A DNA stretch of 64,000 bases from Pantoea sp. Ep11b (GTDB lineage Bacteria > Pseudomonadota > Gammaproteobacteria > Enterobacterales > Enterobacteriaceae). The stretch spans positions 1,612,001 through 1,676,000 of the forward strand of contig NZ_CP160631.1 of NCBI RefSeq assembly GCF_040783975.1, read 5' to 3'. The position numbers were made by a program, and so were the translations under genes. Below the pieces are notes generated by a model that was given only the letters and a program-made list of their open reading frames with translations, ran no database searches and had not been told where the DNA came from. Shown here in pieces: positions 6,897-16,526 of this stretch (position 1 is the first letter of the stretch; every line of letters begins with the position of its first letter).

Positions 6897-8461
6897 GTAC
6901 GGCGCAGAGCTGGAAACCCGCCAGCAATCCGTGGTTAGTGGCGATCACGGTGACGCTGGCAGTGTTTATGGAGATCCTCGACACCACCATCGTTAACGTG
7001 GCGCTGCCGCACATCGCCGGTTCACTCTCCTCCAGTTACGATGAGTCAACCTGGGTGCTGACCTCCTATCTGGTGGCGAACGGCATCGTCCTGCCTATCT
7101 CTGCGTTTTTCAGCCGACTGTTTGGCCGGAAACAGTTTTTCCTGATCTGCATCGTGATGTTCACCATCTGCTCTTTCCTGTGCGGTATCGCCACCGAACT
7201 GTGGCAGATCATTCTGTTCCGTGTGCTGCAGGGCTTCTTCGGCGGCGGTCTGCAGCCGGTTCAGCAGTCCGTGCTGCTGGACTACTTTAAGGCGGAGGAT
7301 CGCGGCAAGGCCTTTGGTCTCTCCTCTATCGCCATTATCGTTGCGCCGGTCATCGGCCCGACATTAGGCGGCTGGATCACCGACAACTACAGCTGGCGCT
7401 GGGTATTCTTTATTAACATTCCGGTGGGCGTGCTGACGGTGCTGGCGATTTATCAGCTGCTGGAAGATCCGCCGTGGGAGCGTAAATGGGCCAAAGGCAA
7501 ACTGAATATCGATTATATCGGTATCGGTCTGATTACCCTGGGGCTGGGCTGTCTGCAGGTGATGCTGGATCGCGGCGAGGATGAGGACTGGTTCGGCTCA
7601 CACTTTATCGTTCTGTTTGCGGTGCTGGCGCTGGTCGGTATCGTCGGTGCGATCTACTGGCTGATGTATGCCCGCAAACCGGTGGTTGATATCCTGGTGA
7701 TGAAGGACCGCAACTTCTGGGTCGCCGGGCTGCTGATGGCGGGTATGGCGATGATTCTTTATGGCAGCTCCGTGGTGCTGCCCCAGCTGGCGCAGCAGGA
7801 TCTGGGGTATACCGCTACCTGGTCAGGTCTGGTGCTCTCGCCGGGTGCGATACTGATCGTTCTGACCATCCCGCTGGTCCTGAAACTGATGCCAGTCGTG
7901 CAGACGCGCTACATCATCGCCTTTGGTTTCAGCTGTCTGGCGATGGCGTTTTTCTACTCCTCGACCCTGACGCCGGATGTGGATTTCACTACGCTGGTGA
8001 TGATGCGCAGCGCGCAGTCTATCGGACTGGGCTTCCTGTTTGTGCCGCTGACGACCATCGCCTTTATCACCATCCCGCAGCGGCTCAACGCTGACGCCTC
8101 GGCGCTGTTCACCATGTTCCGTAACGTGGCAGGATCCATCGGGATCTCGCTCTCAACGGCGGCAATTACAGAGCGCGAACAGGTACGGTCGGCTCACATG
8201 GTGCACAACATGACGCCACTGAACGAGCCGTTCAACATTACGCTGCAGCACTGGGCACAGGCGATCCGTGACTTTACTTCAGCGGTGGGCGATCCGATTA
8301 CGCTGGCCACCGGTCAGCTCTATAAGGAGATGATCGTCCAGTCGCGCATTCTCGCTTATATCGATGTCTTCTCAGGCCTGAGTATTGTCGCCCTGATTTT
8401 GATTCCATTTTGTTGGCTGCTGTCGCCGATTAAGAGCGAAGGCAGTGCAGGAGCACACTAA
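6893..8461 (+). CDS. EmrB-type MFS drug:H+ antiporter (DHA2 family)
   Basis: A 522-residue, 14-helix DHA2 transporter. The family motif LDTTIVNVALPHIAGSL lies near residue 30, motif A-like GRKQFF after helix 2, and PVIGPTLGGWI (the antiporter motif) near residue 155. It is coupled by an ATGA overlap to the adaptor gene and is followed by the outer-membrane factor, so the three should form a tripartite pump expelling hydrophobic compounds. The substrate range cannot be read from sequence. Confidence 0.92.
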   Translation: MSTAQSWKPASNPWLVAITVTLAVFMEILDTTIVNVALPHIAGSLSSSYDESTWVLTSYLVANGIVLPISAFFSRLFGRKQFFLICIVMFTICSFLCGIATELWQIILFRVLQGFFGGGLQPVQQSVLLDYFKAEDRGKAFGLSSIAIIVAPVIGPTLGGWITDNYSWRWVFFINIPVGVLTVLAIYQLLEDPPWERKWAKGKLNIDYIGIGLITLGLGCLQVMLDRGEDEDWFGSHFIVLFAVLALVGIVGAIYWLMYARKPVVDILVMKDRNFWVAGLLMAGMAMILYGSSVVLPQLAQQDLGYTATWSGLVLSPGAILIVLTIPLVLKLMPVVQTRYIIAFGFSCLAMAFFYSSTLTPDVDFTTLVMMRSAQSIGLGFLFVPLTTIAFITIPQRLNADASALFTMFRNVAGSIGISLSTAAITEREQVRSAHMVHNMTPLNEPFNITLQHWAQAIRDFTSAVGDPITLATGQLYKEMIVQSRILAYIDVFSGLSIVALILIPFCWLLSPIKSEGSAGAH

Positions 8462-8462
8462 C

Positions 8463-9992
8463 ATGAAGGTTTTTTACTCTCATCGCCTGAAACCCCTGAG
8501 CCTTCTGCTCGCCCTGGTGCTGGCGGGGTGCGCCGTCGGACCGGACTATCAGGCGCCGAAACCGGTGGTGCCGGGAAGCTATCACGGCCTGGATTCACAG
8601 GAGGGGTCGAAGCCGCAGACCCGCGCGATCAACACCCGCTGGTGGCGCAGCTTCAACGATCCGCAGCTCGACAGCCTGATCGAACGGGCAATAGCGGGCA
8701 ACCTGAGCCTGCAACAGACGGTACTGCGCATTGCCGGTGCGCGTGAACAGCTGACACAGGCGCAGGGCAGCCTGTTCCCCAGCCTGGGCGGCTCAGCGAA
8801 GGTGACGCGTCAGCAGCTCGGGCTGAAAGGATTACTGGAGGCCAATGGTGCAACCGACCAGCTGGACAGCAGTGTGGCCAGCCAGCTTAACGGATTAACC
8901 CAGCCGGTTAACCTTTACCAGGGCAGTTTCGATGCCAGCTGGGAGCTCGATCTGTGGGGCAAAGTACGCCGCCAGGTTGAGGCTGCCAATGCTCAGCAGC
9001 AGGCGGCGATTGAGCAGCGTAACGACGCGCTGGTTTCACTGGAGGCGGAAGTGGCGCGCGCCTGGCTACAGCTGCGCGGCGCGCAGAGCACCATTCAGAC
9101 GCTGCAGCAGCAGATTGATGTGGCACAGCAGACGACCGAGCTGACCCGGAGTCAGCAGCAGAATGGTCTGGCTCCGCTGACTGATGTAGAAAATGCGCGT
9201 GCCCAGCTCAGTTCGCTGCAGGCGCAACTGCCGCAGTATCAGTCACAGGCGCGGCAGGCGATGAATGGATTAGCGGTATTGCTCGGGAAAACGCCCGGAG
9301 CGCTGGATGCAGAGCTCGCGACCCCGAAAGCCCTGCCGACGCTGCCACAGTTTGTGCCGGTGGGCATTCCCGCCACGCTGGCCCGGCGTCGGCCCGATAT
9401 TCGTCAGGCTGAAGCGACCTTGCATGCACAAACCGCGGAGATCGGGGTTTCTGTGGCGCAGCTTTTCCCAAGCCTGTCGCTGACCGGGCAGCTTGGGGTC
9501 CGCAACACCGACGTCAGTTATCTGGATAACTGGAGCAGCCATTTCTACAGTTACGGTCCATCGTTATCGATACCCATCTTCCAGGGGGGACAGCTGGTAT
9601 CGAGCGTGAAGCTGGCGCGGGCGCAGCAGGCCAGCGCCGCGCTGGAATATCGGAAGACGGTTCTGACGGCGTTGCAGGATGTGGAGAACGCGCTGGTGAG
9701 CTACCGCGCCGATCAGCAGCGTGTTACGGCGCTGGATGAGACTACCGGCGCCCTGCAGCGCACCTTCGATCTTGCCAGCGACAGTTATCGTCAGGGGCTC
9801 TCCACCTTCCTGGAGGTGCTGGATGCGCAAAGGCAACTCGCCCAGGCGCAGGAGCAGGCGACACAGGCACGGATGCAGAGCGCGCTCGACCTTGTGGCGC
9901 TCTATAAAGCCCTGGGTGGCGGCTGGGAAACCTATCAGAACGTTGATATGCCGCAGTTCCCGGTCTTTGGCCCGGCCACGCAGGCGAATTAA
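8463..9992 (+). CDS. Outer-membrane efflux lipoprotein (NodT/OprM-type)
   Basis: A 509-residue TolC-family outer-membrane channel. The lipobox LVLAGC sits around residues 17-22, so the protein is lipidated. It has two outer-membrane efflux repeats with long Gln/Ala-rich helices, the characteristic VGPDYQAP just after the lipid Cys, and NTRWWRSFNDPQLDSLIERA. The start at 8463 follows GCAGGAG. It begins one base after the EmrB-like gene ends. This three-gene pump has no adjacent regulator. Confidence 0.92.
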   Translation: MKVFYSHRLKPLSLLLALVLAGCAVGPDYQAPKPVVPGSYHGLDSQEGSKPQTRAINTRWWRSFNDPQLDSLIERAIAGNLSLQQTVLRIAGAREQLTQAQGSLFPSLGGSAKVTRQQLGLKGLLEANGATDQLDSSVASQLNGLTQPVNLYQGSFDASWELDLWGKVRRQVEAANAQQQAAIEQRNDALVSLEAEVARAWLQLRGAQSTIQTLQQQIDVAQQTTELTRSQQQNGLAPLTDVENARAQLSSLQAQLPQYQSQARQAMNGLAVLLGKTPGALDAELATPKALPTLPQFVPVGIPATLARRRPDIRQAEATLHAQTAEIGVSVAQLFPSLSLTGQLGVRNTDVSYLDNWSSHFYSYGPSLSIPIFQGGQLVSSVKLARAQQASAALEYRKTVLTALQDVENALVSYRADQQRVTALDETTGALQRTFDLASDSYRQGLSTFLEVLDAQRQLAQAQEQATQARMQSALDLVALYKALGGGWETYQNVDMPQFPVFGPATQAN

Positions 9993-9998
9993 CCCTCT

Positions 9999-10028
9999 GG
10001 CGGTCGCGGCTGACAGGCCCTGACCGCC
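9999..10028 (+). terminator. Hairpin after the efflux operon
   Basis: Stem GGCGGTC / GACCGCC with a 16-base structured loop, 6 bases after the stop. No T run follows, so termination is uncertain. Confidence 0.4.
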
Positions 10029-10435
10029 CGACCTCCTTCGCTTCACTCTCCCCGCTGATTTTCCAGGTTATTCTTACGCGAGTATTGATCTAACCTGTTG
10101 AATAAAGGGCCATCTCAGTGCAACTGCCCCGGCAGGTGACGAAAAATAACGCCGTGTAACGCACCCGTTTATTATCCGTCTCTGCCGCCCGGATTTATTT
10201 TTAAGTCACCGGCCTGTGTCGATTCAGGATTTTGAACCCTGTCACTTTTCTGAATTTATTTGACTGAAGATTTGTTCAGTGCGCCTTAAGACTCCGTGAA
10301 GAGGAAGCCTGGCGCTATTCGTTCTGCGGCACCGGATGCGACTGTTATTGTCCTGCTTAGCAAACTGCGAATAATCTGACCCTGCCGGAAACCGCAGCGG
10401 CAGGAAAAAGTTAACAGGCGGTAAGTCGTATTATA

Positions 10436-10494
10436 AAAAAACCGCACAGCGTTAATTCTTTTGCGCTATTTACCGGCAGCGGGGGCGGTTTTTT
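10436..10494. terminator. Long bidirectional terminator-like cruciform
   Basis: Perfect 10-base arms AAAAAACCGC and GCGGTTTTTT, 39 bases apart, with an inner AGCG / CGCT stem. Each strand ends in a GC stem followed by six or seven T, so transcripts from either side could stop here. Confidence 0.5.
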
Positions 10495-10791
10495 AAGCAT
10501 AATATGTAAGGTATTGTGACTGAGATCGCGTTTGCTACGCTTTTTTTATCGGTGCAGACCGGGCCGTTGCACGAAATATTCTGGCTGCGCAGCCCGCTTT
10601 TTGCCACGCCGTTTTAAGACCCGCAGGCGGGATAAAGAGGCTGAAATCGTTTTCAATCCCGGAGCAGAAACGCAGTTCGTTGTTAATTAGCCGTTAATAA
10701 AACGTCAGGCCAGCGCGATTTTAATAGTCCTGTTTCAGCGCAATTAATAGTTAAGAATTATCTGTAGCGTAAAAATAATTTATTTTTTTAT

Positions 10792-10819
10792 TTGAATTAG
10801 GTAGTCTTGGCGCTACAGT
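10792..10819 (+). promoter_or_regulatory. Candidate promoter of the H-NS paralogue
   Basis: TTGAAT (10792-10797) and TACAGT (10814-10819) are separated by 16 bases, in a run of A/T. CTGTAGCG (10762-10769) and CGCTACAG (10811-10818) form an 8-base inverted repeat around the -35 region and overlap the -10. An A/T tract here is a plausible autorepression site for an H-NS protein. Confidence 0.35.
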
Positions 10820-10851
10820 TTTATTAACCTCCCTTAATCAAGGACATTGTG

Positions 10852-11253
10852 ATGAGTGACGCATTTAAGGTTCTGAACAATATTCGCACATTACGTGCCC
10901 AGGCTCGTGAACTTCCACTTACCGATCTCGAAGAGATCCTGGAAAAATTAACCGTCGTTGTTACTGAACGCCGTGAAGAAGCAGAAGCGGAAGAGACGCA
11001 GAATCGCGAAAAAGAAGAAAAGCTGTCGAAATATCGCGAAATGCTGCTGGCTGACGGCATCGACCCTAATGAATTATTAGGCGCGCTGGAAAGCGGAAAA
11101 AAACGTACCAAGCGTGCGCCGCGTCCGGCTAAATATTCTTACACCGACGAAAACGGTGAGCAGAAATCCTGGACGGGTCAGGGCCGTACCCCGGCAGCGA
11201 TTAAAAAAGCGCTGGATTCCGGCAAAACCCTGGAAAGTTTCCTGATCGATTGA
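10852..11253 (+). CDS. H-NS family nucleoid-associated protein (H-NS/StpA paralogue)
   Basis: A 133-residue xenogeneic silencer of the H-NS family. The N-terminal dimerisation helices start [20 protein letters not shown]. There is a charged coiled linker rich in Glu, then [18 protein letters not shown], and the C-terminal DNA-binding domain with [20 protein letters not shown] and the minor-groove hook QGR (WTGQGRTP). The locus, between an efflux operon and ybiT, is not where E. coli hns or stpA lies, so it may be a second copy. The start follows AAGGA. Confidence 0.9.
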   Translation: MSDAFKVLNNIRTLRAQARELPLTDLEEILEKLTVVVTERREEAEAEETQNREKEEKLSKYREMLLADGIDPNELLGALESGKKRTKRAPRPAKYSYTDENGEQKSWTGQGRTPAAIKKALDSGKTLESFLID

Positions 11254-11276
11254 TCGACACAATCCTTGTAAGCGGG

Positions 11277-11311
11277 AGCCGGGGGGCCACAATGGCCTCC
11301 CGGCTTTTTTA
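11277..11311 (+). terminator. Terminator of the H-NS paralogue
   Basis: 12-base stem (AGCCGGG-G-GGCC with GGCC-T-CCCGGCT), 5-base loop, then T6. Confidence 0.92.
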
Positions 11312-11430
11312 TTTCTGCCGGGATATCAATCGCCCCGCGAGGAATCCACGCCTGGCGCTGGCGTGCGCTGCGTCACATCTGGCATAATAGCCGCCGTTTT
11401 TTCATCCATTTCTTCACAAAGGTCAATGCC

Positions 11431-13023
11431 GTGTTAGTTAGCAGCAATATCACCATGCAGTTTGGCAGCAAGCCACTGTTCGAAAATATCTCCGTTAAAT
11501 TTGGCGGCGGTAATCGTTACGGTTTAATCGGTGCGAACGGCAGCGGAAAATCCACCTTCATGAAGATTTTGGGTGGCGATCTGGTGCCGACAGGCGGCAA
11601 CGTCTCTTACGATCCCAATGAACGCATTGGTAAGCTGCGTCAGGATCAGTTCGCCTTCGAAGAGTTCAGCGTTCTCGACACCGTTATCATGGGTCACCAT
11701 GAATTATGGGAAGTGAAGCAGGAGCGCGACCGTATCTATTCTCTGCCGGAGATGAGCGAAGAAGAGGGATATAAGGTTGGCGATCTGGAGGCGCTTTACG
11801 GTGAGATGGATGGCTACAGTGCCGAGTCTCGCGCCGGTGAGTTATTACTCGGCGTGGGCATTCCGGTTGAGCAGCATTATGGCCCGATGAGTGAAATTGC
11901 GCCGGGCTTTAAATTACGTGTGCTTCTGGCGCAGGCGCTGTTTTCGAATCCCGATATTTTGTTACTCGATGAACCGACGAACAACCTGGATATCGATACC
12001 ATTCGCTGGCTGGAGCAGGTGCTGAACGAGCGTGACAGCACCATGATTATCATTTCGCATGACCGTCACTTCCTTAATATGGTCTGCACGCACATGGCCG
12101 ATTTGGATTATGGCGAGCTGCGCGTCTATTCCGGTAATTATGACGAATATATGACCGCGGCGACCCAGGCGCGTGAACGTCTGTTAGCCGATAACGCCAA
12201 GAAAAAAGCGCAGATTGCCGACCTGCAATCGTTTGTCAGCCGCTTTAGCGCCAACGCCTCTAAATCACGTCAGGCGACATCACGCGCTAAACAGATGGAT
12301 AAAATTAAGCTGGATGAAGTCAAAGCCTCCAGTCGTCAGAACCCGTTTATCCGCTTTGAGCAGGACAAAAAATTGTTCCGTAATGCGCTGGAAGTGGAAG
12401 GAATAACCAAAGGGTTTGATAATGGTCCGCTGTTTAAAAATTTAAATCTGCTGCTGGAAGTGGGTGAAAAGCTGGCGATCATCGGGGCGAACGGTATTGG
12501 TAAATCGACACTGCTGAAAACGCTGGTGGGTCAGCTTACGCCGGAGAGCGGCAGCATTAAATGGTCAGAGAATGCGCGTATTGGTTATTACGCTCAGGAT
12601 CACGCCGACGATTTTGCTAATGACCTGACGGTATTTGACTGGATGAGTCAGTGGAAGCAGCCCGGCGATGATGAGCAGACCATTCGCGGTATTCTGGGGC
12701 GTCTGCTGTTTTCCCAGGACGATATTAAGAAGCCGGCGAAAGTGCTGTCGGGTGGTGAAAAGGGTCGTATGCTGTTCGGTAAGCTGATGATGGAAAAACC
12801 GAACATCCTGATTATGGATGAGCCGACCAACCACCTCGATATGGAGTCGATTGAATCGCTCAATATGGCGCTGGAGATGTATGAAGGCACGCTGATCTTT
12901 GTTTCGCACGACCGTGAGTTTGTCAGCTCGCTGGCAACCCGCGTGATCGAGCTGAAAGAGGATCGCGTGATCGACTTCACCGGTAATTATGAGGATTACC
13001 TGCGGAGTCAGGGCATCGTCTGA
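11431..13023 (+). CDS. ybiT: ABC-F family ATPase YbiT
   Basis: A 530-residue soluble ABC-F protein with two nucleotide-binding domains joined by the charged P-site linker; family members act on the ribosome in translation. Walker A motifs GANGSGKST (about residue 34) and GANGIGKST (about 352), Walker [12 protein letters not shown] and [11 protein letters not shown], and the signature LSGGEKGRM in domain 2 are visible. The start is GTG, giving [20 protein letters not shown] as in E. coli YbiT. Single-gene unit with its own terminator. Confidence 0.96.
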   Translation: MLVSSNITMQFGSKPLFENISVKFGGGNRYGLIGANGSGKSTFMKILGGDLVPTGGNVSYDPNERIGKLRQDQFAFEEFSVLDTVIMGHHELWEVKQERDRIYSLPEMSEEEGYKVGDLEALYGEMDGYSAESRAGELLLGVGIPVEQHYGPMSEIAPGFKLRVLLAQALFSNPDILLLDEPTNNLDIDTIRWLEQVLNERDSTMIIISHDRHFLNMVCTHMADLDYGELRVYSGNYDEYMTAATQARERLLADNAKKKAQIADLQSFVSRFSANASKSRQATSRAKQMDKIKLDEVKASSRQNPFIRFEQDKKLFRNALEVEGITKGFDNGPLFKNLNLLLEVGEKLAIIGANGIGKSTLLKTLVGQLTPESGSIKWSENARIGYYAQDHADDFANDLTVFDWMSQWKQPGDDEQTIRGILGRLLFSQDDIKKPAKVLSGGEKGRMLFGKLMMEKPNILIMDEPTNHLDMESIESLNMALEMYEGTLIFVSHDREFVSSLATRVIELKEDRVIDFTGNYEDYLRSQGIV

Positions 13024-13026
13024 TGA

Positions 13027-13058
13027 AAACGGGGTGGCGCGGGCCACCCCGTTTTTTT
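13027..13058 (+). terminator. Terminator of ybiT
   Basis: 11-base stem AAACGGGGTGG / CCACCCCGTTT, 6-base loop, T7 run, immediately after the stop. Confidence 0.94.
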
Positions 13059-13140
13059 GGGCTGATGAGTGGGGCAGCACAGGCTTTTCCCGGTTTAGTT
13101 GACCCAGGCTGAGCAATCGGCTGCTCCTGTGCGGGCTTCA

Positions 13141-13216
13141 GGAAGCATACGCCTTCCGCAAAGACGCAGTAGCGCCATCCCTGGCCCGCTATGCTTTTCT
13201 TCAGGCGTATGCTTCC
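13141..13216. repeat. Long inverted repeat between ybiT and moeB
   Basis: GGAAGCATACGCC (13141-13153) and its exact reverse complement GGCGTATGCTTCC (13204-13216), 50 bases apart. A partial third copy GCTATGCTT lies inside (13188-13196). It sits in a 284-base gap between two convergent genes and may be a dispersed repeat unit or a long hairpin. Confidence 0.6.
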
Positions 13217-13307
13217 CTGGCTTTGGACATTGAGCTGGCTGAAAAGGGCAGTGCGGGCGATGACATATCCCATCCCTGAGTTGCGCCTGTGGCCGGGCCC
13301 ACGCAGG

Positions 13308-14066
13308 TTAAGCCCCATTGCCACAGACTTCACAGTGCGCGTCCTGCGCCACCTTCATGCTGCGGAATTCCGCGCTCATGGCATCGTACATCAGCAACCG
13401 GCTGGTGGCGGGTGAGCCAAAGTCGGTCAGCACCTTAATCGCCTCCATCGCCTGCATCGCGCCGACGACACCCACCAGCGGCGCCATGACCCCCGCTTCC
13501 ACGCAGCTCAGCGTTTGCTCGCCAAACAGGCGGCTGATGCAGCGATAGCAGGGGGTGCCGGGCTGCCAGCTGAATACGCTAATCTGACCTTCCATCCTGA
13601 TCGCCGCACCGGACACCAGCGGAACCTGCTGCTGACGACAGAGCCGGTTAAGCTGTTCGCGCACCGTAACGTTGTCGGTGCAGTCCAGCACCACCTGCTG
13701 TCGGGCAATCAGCGCCAGCAGAGCCGCATCGTCCAGCTGCCCGTTGATCGGACTGAGCTGGCAGTGGGGATTGATGGCGGCCAGACTCTGCGCGGCTGAA
13801 TCCACTTTGGCACGGCCGATATCGGCATCATGATGCAGGATCTGCCGTTGCAGGTTAGAGTGCGAGACGGTGTCAAAGTCGAGCAGCGTCAGGTTGCCGA
13901 CACCGGCCGCCGCCAGATAGGGCGCAGCGGCACAGCCCAGTCCACCCAGTCCGACGATAAGGGCATGACTCGCTTTCAGCCGCTCCTGCCCGTCAAAATC
14001 GAAGCCGCGCAGGACAATCTGCCGGTTATAGCGCAGCATCTCCTCATCGCTGAGTTCGGGCAGCAT
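13308..14066 (-). CDS. moeB: Molybdopterin-synthase adenylyltransferase MoeB
   Basis: A 252-residue E1-like enzyme that adenylates the C terminus of MoaD so it can be thiocarboxylated for molybdopterin synthesis. The nucleotide motif GLGGLGCAAAPYLAAAGVGN, the adenylation Asp in DCTDNVTVREQLN, and the two zinc Cys pairs (CYRC and CEVC near the C terminus) are present. It starts directly after the moeA stop (TAAATG) with its ribosome site GGAGG inside moeA, so the two are translationally linked. Confidence 0.96.
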   Translation of the reverse strand: MLPELSDEEMLRYNRQIVLRGFDFDGQERLKASHALIVGLGGLGCAAAPYLAAAGVGNLTLLDFDTVSHSNLQRQILHHDADIGRAKVDSAAQSLAAINPHCQLSPINGQLDDAALLALIARQQVVLDCTDNVTVREQLNRLCRQQQVPLVSGAAIRMEGQISVFSWQPGTPCYRCISRLFGEQTLSCVEAGVMAPLVGVVGAMQAMEAIKVLTDFGSPATSRLLMYDAMSAEFRSMKVAQDAHCEVCGNGA

Positions 14067-15302
14067 TTACGCCTCCAGCAGGGTGTTGAAGGGTTCTACT
14101 TCCACCCACTCGCCCGGTTCCACGTTGCCGCGATCCCGTTCCAGCACAATAAAGCAGTTAGCCTGAGCGAACGAGCTGAAGACGTGGGAACCCTGCATTC
14201 CGGTGGTTTCCACTTCCGGTTCACCCCGGGCGTTCTGCCGCAGGATGCCGCGCTGGAAGTCGAGCCGGCCGGGTGACTTTTTCAGGCGCGAGGCACAGCG
14301 CACTTTCTGACGCGGCGGCAGAGCCGGTTTCTGCTGGCCGGTGAGGGTGGCAAGCAGCGGCTGCACCAGCTGATAGAAGGTGACGGCGGCAGAGACCGGA
14401 TTGCCCGGCAGTCCGCAGAACCAGCTGCTGCTGAGGCGGCCAAAGGCAAAGGGCTTACCGGGTTTGATCGCCAGTTTCCAGAAGCTGATGGCGCCCAGCT
14501 CTTCCAGCATACTTTTGGTGAAATCCGCTTCACCGACGGAGACGCCGCCGGTGCTGATCACCACATCCGCCTGCCGATCCGCCTCTTTAAACGCGGCGCG
14601 AAGCGCGGCGGGTTCGTCTTTGATGATGCCCATGTCGATCACGTCGCAACCCAGCTTCTGCAGCATCAGCGACACCGCAAAGCGGTTGGTGTCGTAAATC
14701 TCGCCTTCCGCCAGCGGTTCACCGACCGGCCGGAGTTCATCACCGGTGGAGAAAATCGCGACCCGCAGTTTTCGCAGCACGCTGACCTGGGCGATGCCGA
14801 GCGAGGCGAGCAGCGGCAGCTCTGCTGCGCCCAGGCGCGTTCCCGCCGCCAGCACCACGTTGCCGGGCTGAATATCGTCACCCGTCAGGCGGATATTCTG
14901 TCCCGGACGCACCGGGGCGGTAATCACAATCGCGTTGCCCTCGGTTTCGGTCTGCTCCTGCATCACCACCGCTTCACAGCCTGCGGGAACCGGCGCGCCG
15001 GTCATAATGCGGATCACGCTGCCCGCTGGCCATTCACCGCTGAACGGAGCGCCGGCAAAGGCTTTTCCTGCCACGGGGAGCGGCTGACCGCTGCTGGCGT
15101 CGGCCAGCCGGACGGCGTAACCATCCATCGCGGAGTTATCAAAGGGTGGCACAGCAATCGGGGAGGTGACGGCACTGGCCGTAATACGGCCGGCGGCCTC
15201 CGCCAGCGTCACGCTGAGCGAGTCAGTGATGGGCGTCAGCTGTGACAGCATTTTTTGTTGCGCCTCCTCAAGGGAGATTAAACCTGCGGTAAAACTTTCC
15301 AT
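14067..15302 (-). CDS. moeA: Molybdopterin molybdenumtransferase MoeA
   Basis: A 411-residue enzyme, the E. coli length, that inserts molybdate into adenylylated molybdopterin. Typical segments are [13 protein letters not shown] (about residues 53-65), [37 protein letters not shown], the MoCF-domain motif [15 protein letters not shown] and KPGKPFAFG / [13 protein letters not shown]. First gene of a moeA-moeB unit. Divergent from iaaA across 255 bases. Confidence 0.97.
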   Translation of the reverse strand: MESFTAGLISLEEAQQKMLSQLTPITDSLSVTLAEAAGRITASAVTSPIAVPPFDNSAMDGYAVRLADASSGQPLPVAGKAFAGAPFSGEWPAGSVIRIMTGAPVPAGCEAVVMQEQTETEGNAIVITAPVRPGQNIRLTGDDIQPGNVVLAAGTRLGAAELPLLASLGIAQVSVLRKLRVAIFSTGDELRPVGEPLAEGEIYDTNRFAVSLMLQKLGCDVIDMGIIKDEPAALRAAFKEADRQADVVISTGGVSVGEADFTKSMLEELGAISFWKLAIKPGKPFAFGRLSSSWFCGLPGNPVSAAVTFYQLVQPLLATLTGQQKPALPPRQKVRCASRLKKSPGRLDFQRGILRQNARGEPEVETTGMQGSHVFSSFAQANCFIVLERDRGNVEPGEWVEVEPFNTLLEA

Positions 15303-15557
15303 GAACAGTCCAGCCTGGTGGTTTCAGATGCTGCCTATTATGGTGGGAATTGGCCGCTGAGTCACATCGGTGTCGGCCTGATGCCGCTGTTGTTATGGCA
15401 AAAATAACCGGGATGGTAAGAAAAGGTTATAACCCCGGGGAGAGTTTCCGCTTTACAACACTTAGCAGGCTTCCTATAGTCAAAATCCACCCAAAAAAGA
15501 TGAAACTCATTTTAAATCAGTGTTTTTCGTCCGGATGCAACCACAGGACAGAGCCTT

Positions 15558-16517
15558 ATGGTCAATGCAGTGATCGCCATTCATGGGGGCGCAGGTGCCA
15601 TCACGCGCTCAGCAATGAGCGCCGAAAAGGAGCAGGCATTTCGTCAGGCGTTACAGGATATCGTCACCCAGGGGCAGCAGATCCTGGCGCAGGGCGGCAG
15701 CGCACTTGATGCGGTGACTGAGGCGGTGCGTCTGCTTGAAGAGTGTCCGCTGTTTAACGCCGGAAAAGGCGCGGTGTTCACGCATCAGGGCACGCATGAA
15801 CTGGATGCCTGCGTGATGGATGGCCGGACGCAGAATGCGGGCGCGGTCGCGGGCGTCACGCGGGTGCGTAACCCGGTGCTGGCGGCGCGCGCGGTGCTGG
15901 AACACAGCGAGCATGTGCTGTTTATCGGCGAAGGCGCTGAGCAGTTCGCCCTGGCACAGGGACTGGAGCCGGTGGCGACTGACTTTTTCTCGACGCCGGC
16001 GCGCCGGGAGCAGTTACAGCGCGCTCTGAACAGTGATGCTGCGGTGCTGGACCACGATGGCGTCGCGCACAGCGATGACCCACTCGACCCGGACCTCAAG
16101 TTTGGCACCGTCGGCGCGGTGGCGCTGGATCTGGCGGGCAATCTCGCCGCAGCCACCTCGACGGGCGGCATGACCAATAAGCAGGCCGGACGGGTCGGCG
16201 ACTCGCCCCTGCCGGGTGCGGGTTGCTATGCCAGCAACGACAGCGTGGCCGTCTCCTGTACCGGCACGGGCGAAGTCTTTATGCGTACGCTGGCCGCCTA
16301 CGATGTTGCCGCGCAGATGCGCTACGCCGGACGCTCGCTGCAGCAGGCCAGCGTCAATGTCATTCATGACAGCGTGCTGGAACTGGGCGGCAGCGGCGGG
16401 CTGATAGCCGTGGATCGCGCTGGCAACGTGGCGCTGCCGTTTAACAGTGAAGGCATGTACCGGGCCGTGGCGCGGGTCGGCGAAGCGGCGGACGTCGCTA
16501 TCTATCGCGAAAATTAA
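15558..16517 (+). CDS. iaaA: Isoaspartyl peptidase / L-asparaginase IaaA
   Basis: A 319-residue Ntn-hydrolase that cleaves isoaspartyl dipeptides and asparagine. It is made as a precursor that cuts itself before Thr184 (FG-TVGAVALD), giving alpha and beta subunits. GGAGAITR near the N terminus and the substrate loop GDSPLPGAGCYASN with TGTGE are family features. It is the first gene of an iaaA-gsiABCD unit, 9 bases before gsiA, which fits peptide and glutathione use. Confidence 0.96.
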   Translation: MVNAVIAIHGGAGAITRSAMSAEKEQAFRQALQDIVTQGQQILAQGGSALDAVTEAVRLLEECPLFNAGKGAVFTHQGTHELDACVMDGRTQNAGAVAGVTRVRNPVLAARAVLEHSEHVLFIGEGAEQFALAQGLEPVATDFFSTPARREQLQRALNSDAAVLDHDGVAHSDDPLDPDLKFGTVGAVALDLAGNLAAATSTGGMTNKQAGRVGDSPLPGAGCYASNDSVAVSCTGTGEVFMRTLAAYDVAAQMRYAGRSLQQASVNVIHDSVLELGGSGGLIAVDRAGNVALPFNSEGMYRAVARVGEAADVAIYREN

Positions 16518-16526
16518 GGAGCTGAG

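Larger units (their letters stand above)
10029..10851. other. Gene-free structured region before the H-NS paralogue
   Basis: About 820 bases with no supported ORF, GC-poor toward the right. It contains a 6-base repeat ACTGAA-N6-TTCAGT (about 10264-10281), a long cruciform (10436-10494), a short GCGT-TTGCT-ACGC stem followed by T7 (10528-10547), the perfect palindrome GGCTGCGCAGCC (10583-10594), and an 8-base inverted repeat around the likely promoter (10762-10818). It could hold a small RNA, but none is recognised. Confidence 0.5.

Noticed and set aside
10381..10405. Hairpin CTGCCG / CGGCAG as a terminator
   Set aside because: Followed by A rather than T on the plus strand and no T run on the minus strand.
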